From NCBI GenBank assembly GCA_947498595.1, contig CANMKX010000011.1, positions 1 to 64,000 of the forward strand: a stretch of 64,000 nucleotides of DNA, in the 5' to 3' direction. Shown here one piece after another: positions 1-8,350 of the stretch; position 1 is the first letter of the stretch; each line of letters opens with the position of its first letter. The notes under the pieces are model-generated. The model searched no databases, was not told the DNA's origin, and saw only the letters and a program-made list of their open reading frames with translations. Position numbers and translations under genes: made by a program. The stretch comes from an uncultured Aquimarina sp. Its GTDB lineage: Bacteria > Bacteroidota > Bacteroidia > Flavobacteriales > Flavobacteriaceae.

Positions 1-393
1 CTGCTATCAAATTTGAAACTACCAAATCAGACCAATTAACACTATTCTTATAAACCCTTAGATCGAATTCAGGTTATAAGTTTCCATTATTAAATTCAAT
101 AAACCGACCTCTATATCCGTCAACTTCTAATTCTCTATATTCATAAATAGAGCTACCATTCTCTAAAATTTCCTCTCTATCAAATACTTTTTCATTCGCA
201 TCAAAGTTCTTTTCTTTGGTTTCTTTTATAAAAAAAAAGCTTCATCATCTGCTTCATAGATTCCTTTTCCTAAACTTTTGAAATTTTCTGGTAATTCTAT
301 AGAAACTTTAGTCTTAGGGATATTGATTCTTTTTGTTTGTGCTATAAGTAAATGAGTATTTAATAATATAAAAATTAAGCTTGCAACTTTCAT
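1..393 (-). pseudogene. Broken second copy of the neighbouring secreted protein (partial)
   Basis: Reading from an ATG at 393 gives a signal-peptide-like start and then a segment that matches the protein encoded at 404-1306 (for example AFFIKETKEKN against HFFIKESTKEN, and EVDGYRGRF against KIDGYYGKL). A run of nine A at 230-238 shifts the frame and brings a TAA at 226-228. The continuing frame meets a second stop at 74-76, after which residues still look coding up to the window edge. Two lesions make a decayed tandem duplicate likely. A sequencing error in the homopolymer could explain the first lesion but not the second. Only 10 bp separate it from the intact gene upstream. Confidence 0.6.
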
Positions 394-403
394 AAAATCC
401 TTA

Positions 404-1306
404 TTATTTAAAATGAACTGTTTGAATTAACTCTCTAAATGATATGGCTTCTTCGAATTGATCATTTGTTTCTATCCCTTGAATAATTAATTGATGTTCT
501 TTATGAATTAATATTTGTATTAACACATGTGTTATATTACCACTAATACTTTTACCTTTAGCAATAATCTCATAGCCTTCATATCCATTTACAGTATTTG
601 GAGATTGTGTTATTACAACTACTTCTCTTAGCCCTTTTCTCTTTAGTCCATTTAATACTTTTATAGCTGCTTTTTGGACTGGTATTTTTACATCACTTAA
701 TCCCGGAAAAACATATATCACAGGTTGTTCTTCTACGTTTTCTTTAATAATACTGTACTTATAAATGTTGCCTGTAGTACCTACATGCTTACTGTCTGTT
801 TGCCTATCATCAAAGCTAAAAAATGTTTTTTCATAAATATCCAACATTTTAGATTTATCATAGATTACATTTATCAGTGTATTCCTTATTACATTACGTA
901 AATCAGTATCTTTATTAAGAAAAAAAGCATACATTGATACTTGAAATGTAGCGTCACCAAAAACAATTTGTATAAAATTATGATTGCCTTTATTTACTTC
1001 GACTAATTTTCCATAATAGCCATCAATTTTCACTTTTTCAAAAGAAAGGATATGTTCTTTCTTTTGTAGAAAGAAGTCTCTTGTGAAATTTACAGTATTG
1101 GTATAATAGTTCTCTTTAGTTGATTCTTTGATAAAAAAATGAGCTTCAAAACCTTTTTTGAATCCAGTTTTAAACCCATTTATATTTTCAAATCCATCTG
1201 GAATATTTATAGATACTCTAGTTCCGAAAATATTTTCATAATCCGTTTCTTGAGCAATTACATTTGTTAGAACTAAAAATAATAGCCCTATAGATGATAT
1301 TCTCAT
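404..1306 (-). CDS. Secreted hypothetical protein, 300 aa
   Basis: I do not recognise the family. The N-terminus has a hydrophobic segment ending in VIAQ, a typical Flavobacteria signal peptide, so the protein is probably exported to the periplasm or surface. The rest is mixed alpha/beta with no visible catalytic motif and no type IX sorting tail. A broken paralogue lies directly downstream (1-393), so the pair arose by tandem duplication. The ATG at 1306 is the only start that keeps the signal peptide. The large DUF4157 gene lies upstream on the same strand, 90 bp away, which may mean co-transcription, but no link in function can be shown. Confidence 0.6.
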   Translation of the reverse strand: MRISSIGLLFLVLTNVIAQETDYENIFGTRVSINIPDGFENINGFKTGFKKGFEAHFFIKESTKENYYTNTVNFTRDFFLQKKEHILSFEKVKIDGYYGKLVEVNKGNHNFIQIVFGDATFQVSMYAFFLNKDTDLRNVIRNTLINVIYDKSKMLDIYEKTFFSFDDRQTDSKHVGTTGNIYKYSIIKENVEEQPVIYVFPGLSDVKIPVQKAAIKVLNGLKRKGLREVVVITQSPNTVNGYEGYEIIAKGKSISGNITHVLIQILIHKEHQLIIQGIETNDQFEEAISFRELIQTVHFK

Positions 1307-1396
1307 TAAATTTTGTTTTTTGATCAGAATTGATATTCAAACATACTAAAATCAATTTTATTATAAATCAAAAACAAAAAAACTCAAACAATCACC

Positions 1397-4300
1397 TTAA
1401 AATTGCTCACGTATAAGATCATGTACTTTATCTACTCCTTCTTTCAATGATATTTTTTTATTTTCAATATCCTCCAAAATTTGTCCAAAATCAATTTCGT
1501 TATTTTCTAATTTGTCTGGATGCTTCGCTTTTTCTCTAATTTCTATTCCAAATGCTTCTACTAATTGCATTTGATATTTAGAATTATCTAACTGTTCTTT
1601 TAATTTCAAATACTTATCCAATTCTTCCTCTGCTGCTTCTCTACGTTTATCAGTACTAAAGAAAGCCGTTTTCTTTCCTTCCATTCTTTCAATATAATCC
1701 TCTTGACTATATTGTCCTTCTATATTTGCTTTGTTCCAAAGCAATACATCAATATTATCAAGATGTTGAATAATTTCTTTCTCCATCTTTTTTAATTCCT
1801 CTTCTATGATTTCTTTTTTCATGTCACCACTATTTAAAATCATCTTATTTTTATCAGATAAATAATTTATCAATTCTTTATCTGATATTTCTTTATACTC
1901 TGGTGCATTTGCTACCCCTTCTTTACTTCCGAAGAAGTTCATCTTATCATTAGATTTTTTAAAGTTTCTATCCTTATCAAGAGAAGTTTCTCCTTTGTGA
2001 TTTAATTCTCCTAATTTAAACTCAAAAAATTGGAATTGAAATAGTTTTCTGTGAAAGATTCCTAGGACATGAGCTTTAACATTAACTCCCATATTAGCCA
2101 ATATTTTAGCATTGATCTCATATCCAATTCTATTGTTTTGAGGAACAAATCCATTTTCATCAAAATCAAAATCTCCCATAAGGCTTACCAATGCTTCTGC
2201 TTCTGTTTTTACACCTCCATATAAGTTTCCACTAATCCCTACAACATACCCGCTACCTGCTGTTAATCCTGCTTCAATTTGTACAATTAATTCTCCTAAT
2301 CCTTTTACAGAACCTAATATTGTCCATGGTTTATCAACACCTTCTTTCTTAACTTTACCTCCTAGTTGTATTCCGATTCCTCCATCAACAACAAGTCCTC
2401 CATGTACTTCTAGACCTGGAACTATTGGGTATCCAATACGTAAATTTACTGGCCAAACTGGGATAAACCATTTTGGTAATTTAATACCACCATGAACCTC
2501 AGCTTCTACTTCTTCTAAATTAAACTTCTTTGTTTTTGGATTATAACGAACAGCTCCTCCACCAGACAATCCAAAATATTCTTTAAAATCAACACCTACG
2601 CCACCTCTTAGAACAATAGCGTAATCTTCTTTTTTACCATGTAGCTCTGCTTGTATCCCTTTAAAATGAACAAATTTCCATAAGTTAAATGCATCTACAC
2701 CTATGTAAATTTTTTCCCAATCGATACCATTTTTATCAATTTCAAGATTATCAATACCACTTCGTAAAGTAATGTCTGCTGGAAGGTTTACTTTTAGTTC
2801 AGCATTTCCTACTCCTAGTTTACCATCTTTAAATGATATATCCTTTGCATCTAAGGTCATTACATCCAGTGGCTCTGCGTGGATTCTACCACCACTCACT
2901 TCAAAAAGAAAATCTTTTTTACCATGATCATATCCTATATCAAATTTTCCTTCTGCTTCAACACCTTTTGTTTGAGCTGCTAGGTGAGCTCCTCCTTTTA
3001 TATACCAACCTTCTTTACTAGAGATTCCTCCAGAGATATTAAATTCTGTTATTTTTAATCCTCCATTTAAGAGCTCTATATCTTGAATGTTAGTATTTGC
3101 TTTAGCTTCATATTCTCCAGATTTGTTTATCCTTAGTTTTTCAAGTGTTAGATCTTTTAACCCTTTACCTTCTTTTAAGCTTAATTTTGCATTATCTATA
3201 GTAATCTCTCCATTTTCAATACTTATAGCTGCTCTTTCTACACTAAAATCTTCAAATGGTCCAGGAAGGTGTAGTGCACTAAAATTGCTTAAAGAAACTT
3301 CACTCAATTTACCGTGACTATCAAGATTAATTTGCGCAGTCGATTTTATTGCTACATCTCCTAAAGAAAATGCTGCTGTAGCTTTAAATTGAGATCCTTT
3401 TGTGGACCACATTGCACTTAAATCTGAGATTTTTAATACATCTTTCCCAAAATTAAGTTCAGCTATATTTAATTGCACTTTTTGTAATCCCTCGTCTGAT
3501 ATTTCGAGATCACTTATCCCTAATCTTTTAAAATTTAGTATTCCAAGATTAGCCGATTCAACAACAATTAACTCTTGTACTTGTTTTATACTATAATGTC
3601 CTCCACTACCTAGCCACGGCATAGTAACTTCTACTGTCGGTTTATTAAAGTCTTCTGGAAAATCTCTTCCAAATAAACTCATCTGAAAACCGGCTCTTGC
3701 TACTAACCCTCCTGATTTATCCTCATCTTTATTACCTCTTTCTGTTACAAATTCGTGCAATCCTAATCGCATTGGCGGAATGTGTATTTGACGAAAAGAT
3801 GCTTTTTCTTCCTCTTTTTCTTCTACTGGAACATCTACAGAAGTGCCTTCTTCCTCTTTACCATGAATTTTTTCTTGTAACTTATTTAATGCACTTTGTA
3901 GAGCTGCAGGTATTGGTGGGGCTTGCTTATTAAACCCTGCTGCTATTAAAGACTCTTGATCTGCACTTTGCCACCAATCTCCTAATGATCCAACGGCTTT
4001 ACTTCCTAAATCAATTGCTTTTCCTGATAACCATTCTATTAGTGCTGCCGGAGTATTAAGTACTCTAGTAACTTTTACTAATAAACTTATATAGTAGTCT
4101 AATGATCCTTCTTCTGCTTTGTCCGGTATTGATCCATCACCAATAAGACTATCTGGTAATTTTTTGTCATCTTGATACCAAAGATTAATAACACTTCCTA
4201 CAAGATAATGAACTAATACACGTATCTCATTAGGCAAATTCTTCCAAAAACTATTAACTTGATCTAATACATTTACAAATTGTACAAAATATGCAAGCCC

Positions 4301-5104
4301 AAAAGGTTGACCTATATACGATTTTAACGTATCCCACAAATAATTTAAAACAACTCTAACAGAAAAAAAACTAATCCCTTTTTCAACTCCAGCTCTTAAT
4401 CCTCTTCCTATAAACCATTTACTTATTTTTTTAGGAGATAATTCATCACTTATTTTAACTCGTTGGATTGATGTGGTCTGATTATCCATAACAGGTGGAT
4501 AAAAAGGAACCAAGGTATCTAGAGTATATTGATTAGCCTCTGCCAATAATTTATCCCCCATTACATCTGCTTCTTTTTCTAGAACAGTATCATCATTAAT
4601 AGCTGCTCCGTTTAGATGCATTGTAGGTTTAACTCTTCCTTGTTTTTGTTGAACTATATGCCATGCTTCATGTGCTAAATATCTTTCTTCTCCAGAAGCT
4701 ATATGTATCTCGTTACCTTGTGCATATGCTTTTGCGTTAAATTGGGATGGTTTAGAAGAATTGTAATGCACTTTTACATTATTCATAGAATATCCCGAAG
4801 CTTTTTCTATCGTTGCTTTTAATCCATCTGGTATTCCTGTATTATTTTCATGATGTTTAAATTTAGTAGAAGTAGATTTTGTATAATCATCTGCCATCTT
4901 CTGTAAAGAGCTAGCAGCTGTATTTCCTCTATTTTTATTGGCTAGTTGCTGCGTTTTATGTAATGTATTATCTCCAGTTCTATCACCATAAAATTGATAA
5001 CTACTCGTTGTATTCTCTTTAGTTCCTTCTTTTTTCTTTTTAAAGAGCTTTTTATTTTTCGATGATTCTTTTTTCTCTTTAGGTTTCTCTACTTTACCTT
5101 CCAT
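1397..5104 (-). CDS. DUF4157 (eCIS core domain) protein, 1235 aa
   Basis: The start is a lysine-rich, probably disordered leader (residues 1-35). A DUF4157 domain follows at about 88-163 with the metallopeptidase-like motif HEAWH at 145-149, then IVQQKQGR. DUF4157 is known from effectors and toxin-like proteins tied to extracellular contractile injection systems. Residues 200-430 are helical. About 440-1060 is a long array of glycine/beta-rich stretches (short runs of the type LEVHGGLVV and SGGGAVRY) that suggests an elongated beta structure. The C-terminus (1080-1235) is highly charged and coiled-coil-like. No signal peptide is visible, and no tail-sheath, baseplate or other contractile-system gene lies in this window, so it is an orphan. 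Cargo, adhesin or toxin roles are open. Confidence 0.75.
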   Translation of the reverse strand: MEGKVEKPKEKKESSKNKKLFKKKKEGTKENTTSSYQFYGDRTGDNTLHKTQQLANKNRGNTAASSLQKMADDYTKSTSTKFKHHENNTGIPDGLKATIEKASGYSMNNVKVHYNSSKPSQFNAKAYAQGNEIHIASGEERYLAHEAWHIVQQKQGRVKPTMHLNGAAINDDTVLEKEADVMGDKLLAEANQYTLDTLVPFYPPVMDNQTTSIQRVKISDELSPKKISKWFIGRGLRAGVEKGISFFSVRVVLNYLWDTLKSYIGQPFGLAYFVQFVNVLDQVNSFWKNLPNEIRVLVHYLVGSVINLWYQDDKKLPDSLIGDGSIPDKAEEGSLDYYISLLVKVTRVLNTPAALIEWLSGKAIDLGSKAVGSLGDWWQSADQESLIAAGFNKQAPPIPAALQSALNKLQEKIHGKEEEGTSVDVPVEEKEEEKASFRQIHIPPMRLGLHEFVTERGNKDEDKSGGLVARAGFQMSLFGRDFPEDFNKPTVEVTMPWLGSGGHYSIKQVQELIVVESANLGILNFKRLGISDLEISDEGLQKVQLNIAELNFGKDVLKISDLSAMWSTKGSQFKATAAFSLGDVAIKSTAQINLDSHGKLSEVSLSNFSALHLPGPFEDFSVERAAISIENGEITIDNAKLSLKEGKGLKDLTLEKLRINKSGEYEAKANTNIQDIELLNGGLKITEFNISGGISSKEGWYIKGGAHLAAQTKGVEAEGKFDIGYDHGKKDFLFEVSGGRIHAEPLDVMTLDAKDISFKDGKLGVGNAELKVNLPADITLRSGIDNLEIDKNGIDWEKIYIGVDAFNLWKFVHFKGIQAELHGKKEDYAIVLRGGVGVDFKEYFGLSGGGAVRYNPKTKKFNLEEVEAEVHGGIKLPKWFIPVWPVNLRIGYPIVPGLEVHGGLVVDGGIGIQLGGKVKKEGVDKPWTILGSVKGLGELIVQIEAGLTAGSGYVVGISGNLYGGVKTEAEALVSLMGDFDFDENGFVPQNNRIGYEINAKILANMGVNVKAHVLGIFHRKLFQFQFFEFKLGELNHKGETSLDKDRNFKKSNDKMNFFGSKEGVANAPEYKEISDKELINYLSDKNKMILNSGDMKKEIIEEELKKMEKEIIQHLDNIDVLLWNKANIEGQYSQEDYIERMEGKKTAFFSTDKRREAAEEELDKYLKLKEQLDNSKYQMQLVEAFGIEIREKAKHPDKLENNEIDFGQILEDIENKKISLKEGVDKVHDLIREQF

Positions 5105-5252
5105 ATATTTACATCATTATAAAGGAAACTATATAATTTTCTCAATGAGCAAGATAGATAAGTACCTTCTAACTAAATACAACATACATCACACAAGTGG
5201 GTCTTTTTTTAGAGTATCTTATTTTTAACCTTTTTTAATTTAAATCTTATTA

Positions 5253-6113
5253 ATGTTAGTTATAAAACGCACCAAATCTACTTCAAAAGATTTTATTTAC
5301 TTAGTGAAACAACTTGATTATGAATTGAAACAAAGAGACGGCGATGAGCATGCTTTTTTTGCTCAATTTAATAGTATAGAAGCATTACAAAACGTTATCC
5401 TTTTATATCATGATGGAAAAGCTATTGGATGTGGTGCTTTTAAAAAATATAATTCGTCTACATCTGAAATTAAACGAATGTTTGTAATTCCTGTGTATAG
5501 AGGAAATGGGTATGCTTCAAAAATATTATTAGCATTAGAAAAATGGTCTAAAGAACTTTCGTATACCCATTGTATTCTAGAGACAGGAATTAAACAGCCT
5601 GAAGCTATAAATCTTTATAAAAAGAATTCGTATTTAATAATTCCTAATTATGCTCCATATACTAATATTGATACGAGTATATGTTTTAAGAAAAAATTGA
5701 CTTTGGATATCGAAATAACAAAAATACTAGCTGAAGAAACATGGCCTATACGGCATAAAGTAATGTGGCCAGAACAACCATTATCATTTGTCAAATTACC
5801 TAAAGATTCTACTGGTGTTCATTACGGCCTATATGTTGAAGGAATTTTAACAAGTATCATATCTCTATTTGAAAATGGTGAATCTGTTCAATTCAGAAAA
5901 TTTGCAACGATTCTAGAATCACAAGGTCAAGGGTACGGATCTATATTATTAAAACACATTATCAAGGAAGTTTCTTCAAAAGGTATCAAACAGTTATGGT
6001 GTAATGCAAGGGTCGAAAAAAAGGAATATTATTACCGCTTTGGTTTAAAAGAAACAGCCATTACCTACCATAAAAAAGGCATTGATTTTGTAAAATTAGA
6101 ACTTATATTCTAA
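5253..6113 (+). CDS. Tandem GNAT acetyltransferase, 286 aa
   Basis: Two GNAT (acetyl-CoA-dependent N-acetyltransferase) domains sit in one chain. The first, at about 1-145, holds the acetyl-CoA loop YRGNGYAS after the strand EIKRMFVIP. The second, at about 150-286, holds SQGQGYGS and a C-terminal YYRFGL typical of the fold. Both loops fit the Q/RxxGxG/A pattern, so both domains could be active. The substrate is unknown. The preceding DUF4157 gene is divergent, with 148 bp between them. The ATG is preceded by an AT-rich stretch without a ribosome site, as usual in this phylum. Confidence 0.75.
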   Translation: MLVIKRTKSTSKDFIYLVKQLDYELKQRDGDEHAFFAQFNSIEALQNVILLYHDGKAIGCGAFKKYNSSTSEIKRMFVIPVYRGNGYASKILLALEKWSKELSYTHCILETGIKQPEAINLYKKNSYLIIPNYAPYTNIDTSICFKKKLTLDIEITKILAEETWPIRHKVMWPEQPLSFVKLPKDSTGVHYGLYVEGILTSIISLFENGESVQFRKFATILESQGQGYGSILLKHIIKEVSSKGIKQLWCNARVEKKEYYYRFGLKETAITYHKKGIDFVKLELIF

Positions 6114-6162
6114 TCTATTATTTAATCTCAAAAAAGCACATCTATAAGATGATGTAATATTG

Positions 6163-6194
6163 TTTTTGTTGTCCTAAAAAAACGTTTAGATTTG
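6163..6194 (+). promoter_or_regulatory. Bacteroidota promoter of fabV
   Basis: TTTTTG at 6163-6168 and TAGATTTG at 6187-6194 are separated by 18 nt. The second box matches the Bacteroidota -7 consensus TAnnTTTG exactly. It lies 68 nt before the fabV ATG. Confidence 0.6.
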
Positions 6195-6262
6195 TAAATA
6201 AATATACTTGGATAATAAAAACCCCAATATTTTGTTATTCAGTCAAATTAAACAACTTTATT

Positions 6263-7456
6263 ATGATAATTACACCTAGAACGCGTGGATTTATTTGCCT
6301 TACAGCTCATCCAAAAGGATGCGAAAAAAATGTGATCAACCAAATTGAATATATACAATCAAAAGGAAAAATTAATGGTCCAAAAAAAGTGCTTGTAATT
6401 GGTGCTTCTACAGGTTTTGGATTGGCATCTAGAATTACGAGTGCATTTGGTTCTGATGCAGCTACCATAGGTGTCTTTTTTGAAAAACCACCTTCTGAAG
6501 GGAAAACTGCTTCTCCTGGTTGGTATAATAGTGCTGCTTTTGAAAACGAAGCTGCTAAGGCAGGGTTATATGCTAAAAGTATTAATGGTGATGCTTTTTC
6601 TAATGAGATAAAAGAACAAACACTTGCTTTAATAAAAAAAGATTTAGGTCAAGTTGATTTGGTTATATATAGTTTAGCTTCTCCAGTGAGAACACATCCA
6701 ACTACAGGGAAACGTCATAAATCTGTTTTAAAACCTATAGGTGCTCCATTTAAAAACAAAACTGTAGATTTTCATACGGGAAAAGTTTCTGATGTTGCTA
6801 TCGATCCTTGTACGGACGAGGATATTGCTAATACAGTAACTGTTATGGGTGGAGAAGATTGGAAAATGTGGATGGATGCTTTAAAAGAAGCTGATTTATT
6901 AGCTCCTAAAGCAACAACAGTAGCTTATTCTTATATTGGTCCTAAATTAACAGAACCTGTTTATAGAAAGGGAACAATCGGTAAAGCAAAAGAAGATTTA
7001 GAAGCTACTGCTTTTAAAATAAAAGATAGTTTAAAAGATATTGATGGTACTGCATACGTATCTGTAAACAAAGCTTTAGTTACACAAGCGAGTTCTGCAA
7101 TTCCTGTAATTCCACTGTATATCTCATTATTATATAAAGTAATGAAAGAAGAAAATATACATGAGGGTTGTATTGAACAAATTCAACGTTTGTACAATGA
7201 TCGTTTGTATACTAATACTCCAGTTCCTGTTGATGAACAAGGGCGTATCCGTATCGATGATTGGGAAATGCGTGACGATATTCAAGCTAAAGTGGCCGAG
7301 TTATGGGATAAAGCTGATAGTGAAACTTTGTCAAAATTAGGAGATTTAGAAGGTTATTCTAATGACTTTTTTAATCTTTTTGGATTTAAAGTTGACGGTG
7401 TTGATTATGATGCAGATACTAATGAAATGGTAACTATTCCTGGTTTACAAAAATAA
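6263..7456 (+). CDS. fabV: Trans-2-enoyl-CoA/ACP reductase FabV
   Basis: FabV reduces the enoyl thioester in the last step of each fatty-acid elongation cycle, using NADH; it replaces FabI and is usually insensitive to triclosan. The length (397 aa) is normal for the family. Visible features are the N-terminal CLTAHPKGCE segment, the nucleotide-binding region VLVIGASTGFGLASR (about 44-58), and the active-site pattern Tyr234-x8-Lys243 inside VYRKGTIGKAK, which is longer than in ordinary SDRs and diagnostic for FabV. It stands alone, with its own promoter upstream and a strong hairpin terminator directly after the stop. Confidence 0.95.
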   Translation: MIITPRTRGFICLTAHPKGCEKNVINQIEYIQSKGKINGPKKVLVIGASTGFGLASRITSAFGSDAATIGVFFEKPPSEGKTASPGWYNSAAFENEAAKAGLYAKSINGDAFSNEIKEQTLALIKKDLGQVDLVIYSLASPVRTHPTTGKRHKSVLKPIGAPFKNKTVDFHTGKVSDVAIDPCTDEDIANTVTVMGGEDWKMWMDALKEADLLAPKATTVAYSYIGPKLTEPVYRKGTIGKAKEDLEATAFKIKDSLKDIDGTAYVSVNKALVTQASSAIPVIPLYISLLYKVMKEENIHEGCIEQIQRLYNDRLYTNTPVPVDEQGRIRIDDWEMRDDIQAKVAELWDKADSETLSKLGDLEGYSNDFFNLFGFKVDGVDYDADTNEMVTIPGLQK

Positions 7457-7472
7457 TAGCTAATATAAAATA

Positions 7473-7517
7473 CATTAAAGCTGTTTAAGTAATCTTATTA
7501 TTTAAACAGCTTTAATG
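7473..7517 (+). terminator. Hairpin terminator after fabV
   Basis: A perfect 16-bp inverted repeat, CATTAAAGCTGTTTAA (7473-7488) and TTAAACAGCTTTAATG (7502-7517), with a 13-nt loop. It starts 16 nt after the fabV stop. A third, imperfect copy of one arm (TTAAAACTGTTTAA) occurs at 7529-7542, at the start of the next gene. Confidence 0.7.
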
Positions 7518-7534
7518 CAAATAATACGTTAAAA

Positions 7535-8062
7535 CTGTTTAAAACCTATATAATTACAGGAGCTCCAAGCACTGGTAAAACTACCTTAATTAATGCATTG
7601 GACAAATATGGATATATATGTTATCCAGAAATATCTCGCGCAATAATCAAGCAGCAACAATTATCTAATGGAAATAAAACACCTTGGCAAGATATTTCAG
7701 GTTTTGTCAATTTAAACATTCCTTTATTTATAGAACAACTTAGTAATCCAAACACCAATACTATAACTTTTACGGATCGAGGCTTCCCAGATTTAATTGC
7801 ATATCTTCATTCGCAAAAATTAACTTCTCCTCCAATACTACAGAATTTCAATTTTAAACAACACTATCACACAAACGTCTTTTTTCTACCTACATGGTCA
7901 AACATATATACAACAGATCCTCAACGGCAACAAACTTATACGCAAGCCCTTGCTATAGAAAAAGCTTTAATTGATATATACACCTCATTAGGTTTTAATA
8001 TCCTTATCGTTCCTAAAACAACTTTAACAAAACGCTTAGAATTCATTCAATCGTTTATTTAA
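7535..8062 (+). CDS. AAA_28-type P-loop ATPase/kinase, non-ATG start
   Basis: The reading frame contains a Walker A motif, GAPSTGKTT, encoded at 7559-7585, so the gene must begin upstream of it. No ATG, GTG or TTG occurs in frame between the stop at 7490-7492 and the motif; a TTG at 7598 would delete the P-loop. I place the start at the CTG at 7535 (175 aa, giving FKTYIITGAPSTGKT) with low certainty. The domain resembles the AAA_28 family, small P-loop NTPases related to nucleotide kinases. A second acidic motif, FTDRGFPD, could hold the Walker B/lid Asp. It sits between the fabV terminator and the B12 riboswitch. A related role in corrinoid metabolism is possible but unproven. Confidence 0.65.
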   Translation: MFKTYIITGAPSTGKTTLINALDKYGYICYPEISRAIIKQQQLSNGNKTPWQDISGFVNLNIPLFIEQLSNPNTNTITFTDRGFPDLIAYLHSQKLTSPPILQNFNFKQHYHTNVFFLPTWSNIYTTDPQRQQTYTQALAIEKALIDIYTSLGFNILIVPKTTLTKRLEFIQSFI

Positions 8063-8075
8063 TTAAATAACTATA

Positions 8076-8250
8076 TTCGCAGCCGATTGCTGGTTTTTTA
8101 CGCAAGTAAGAATTAAAAGGGAATTTGGTGAAAATCCAAAACTGTTCCCGCAACTGTAAAACTTTATATAGATACAATCAATATACCACTGTAAATTAAT
8201 TATGGGAAGGTGATTGTTATTAAGTTGAGTCAGGAGACCTGCCGCTTTCA
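8076..8250 (+). promoter_or_regulatory. Cobalamin (B12) riboswitch
   Basis: Conserved riboswitch core elements occur in order: AAAAGGGAATTTGGTG then AATCC and ACTGTTCCCGCAACTGT (about 8116-8157), GGGAAGGTGA (about 8203), and the B12 box GAGTCAGGAGACCTGCC at 8227-8243. It lies in the 5' leader about 100 nt before the BtuB-like receptor. Adenosylcobalamin or a related corrinoid should shut down the operon. Downstream, 8251-8350 holds CTCGGGTAAAGGG and an AATAGT/ACTATT hairpin that may be part of the expression platform. Confidence 0.93.
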
Positions 8251-8350
8251 TAAATTATTTAATAACTCTCGGGTAAAGGGTTGAAATAATAGTTACTATT
8301 TATACACTATTTATTTCTCAAACTTTTCCTGCAAAAATTTTATTTCTTCA

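Noticed and set aside
2833-3933. Several plus-strand open frames opposite the DUF4157 gene
   Set aside because: They are shadows of the long coding frame on the other strand, with no motifs or starts of their own.
7598-7600. TTG as start of the AAA ATPase
   Set aside because: It would remove the Walker A motif GAPSTGKTT that is in frame just upstream.
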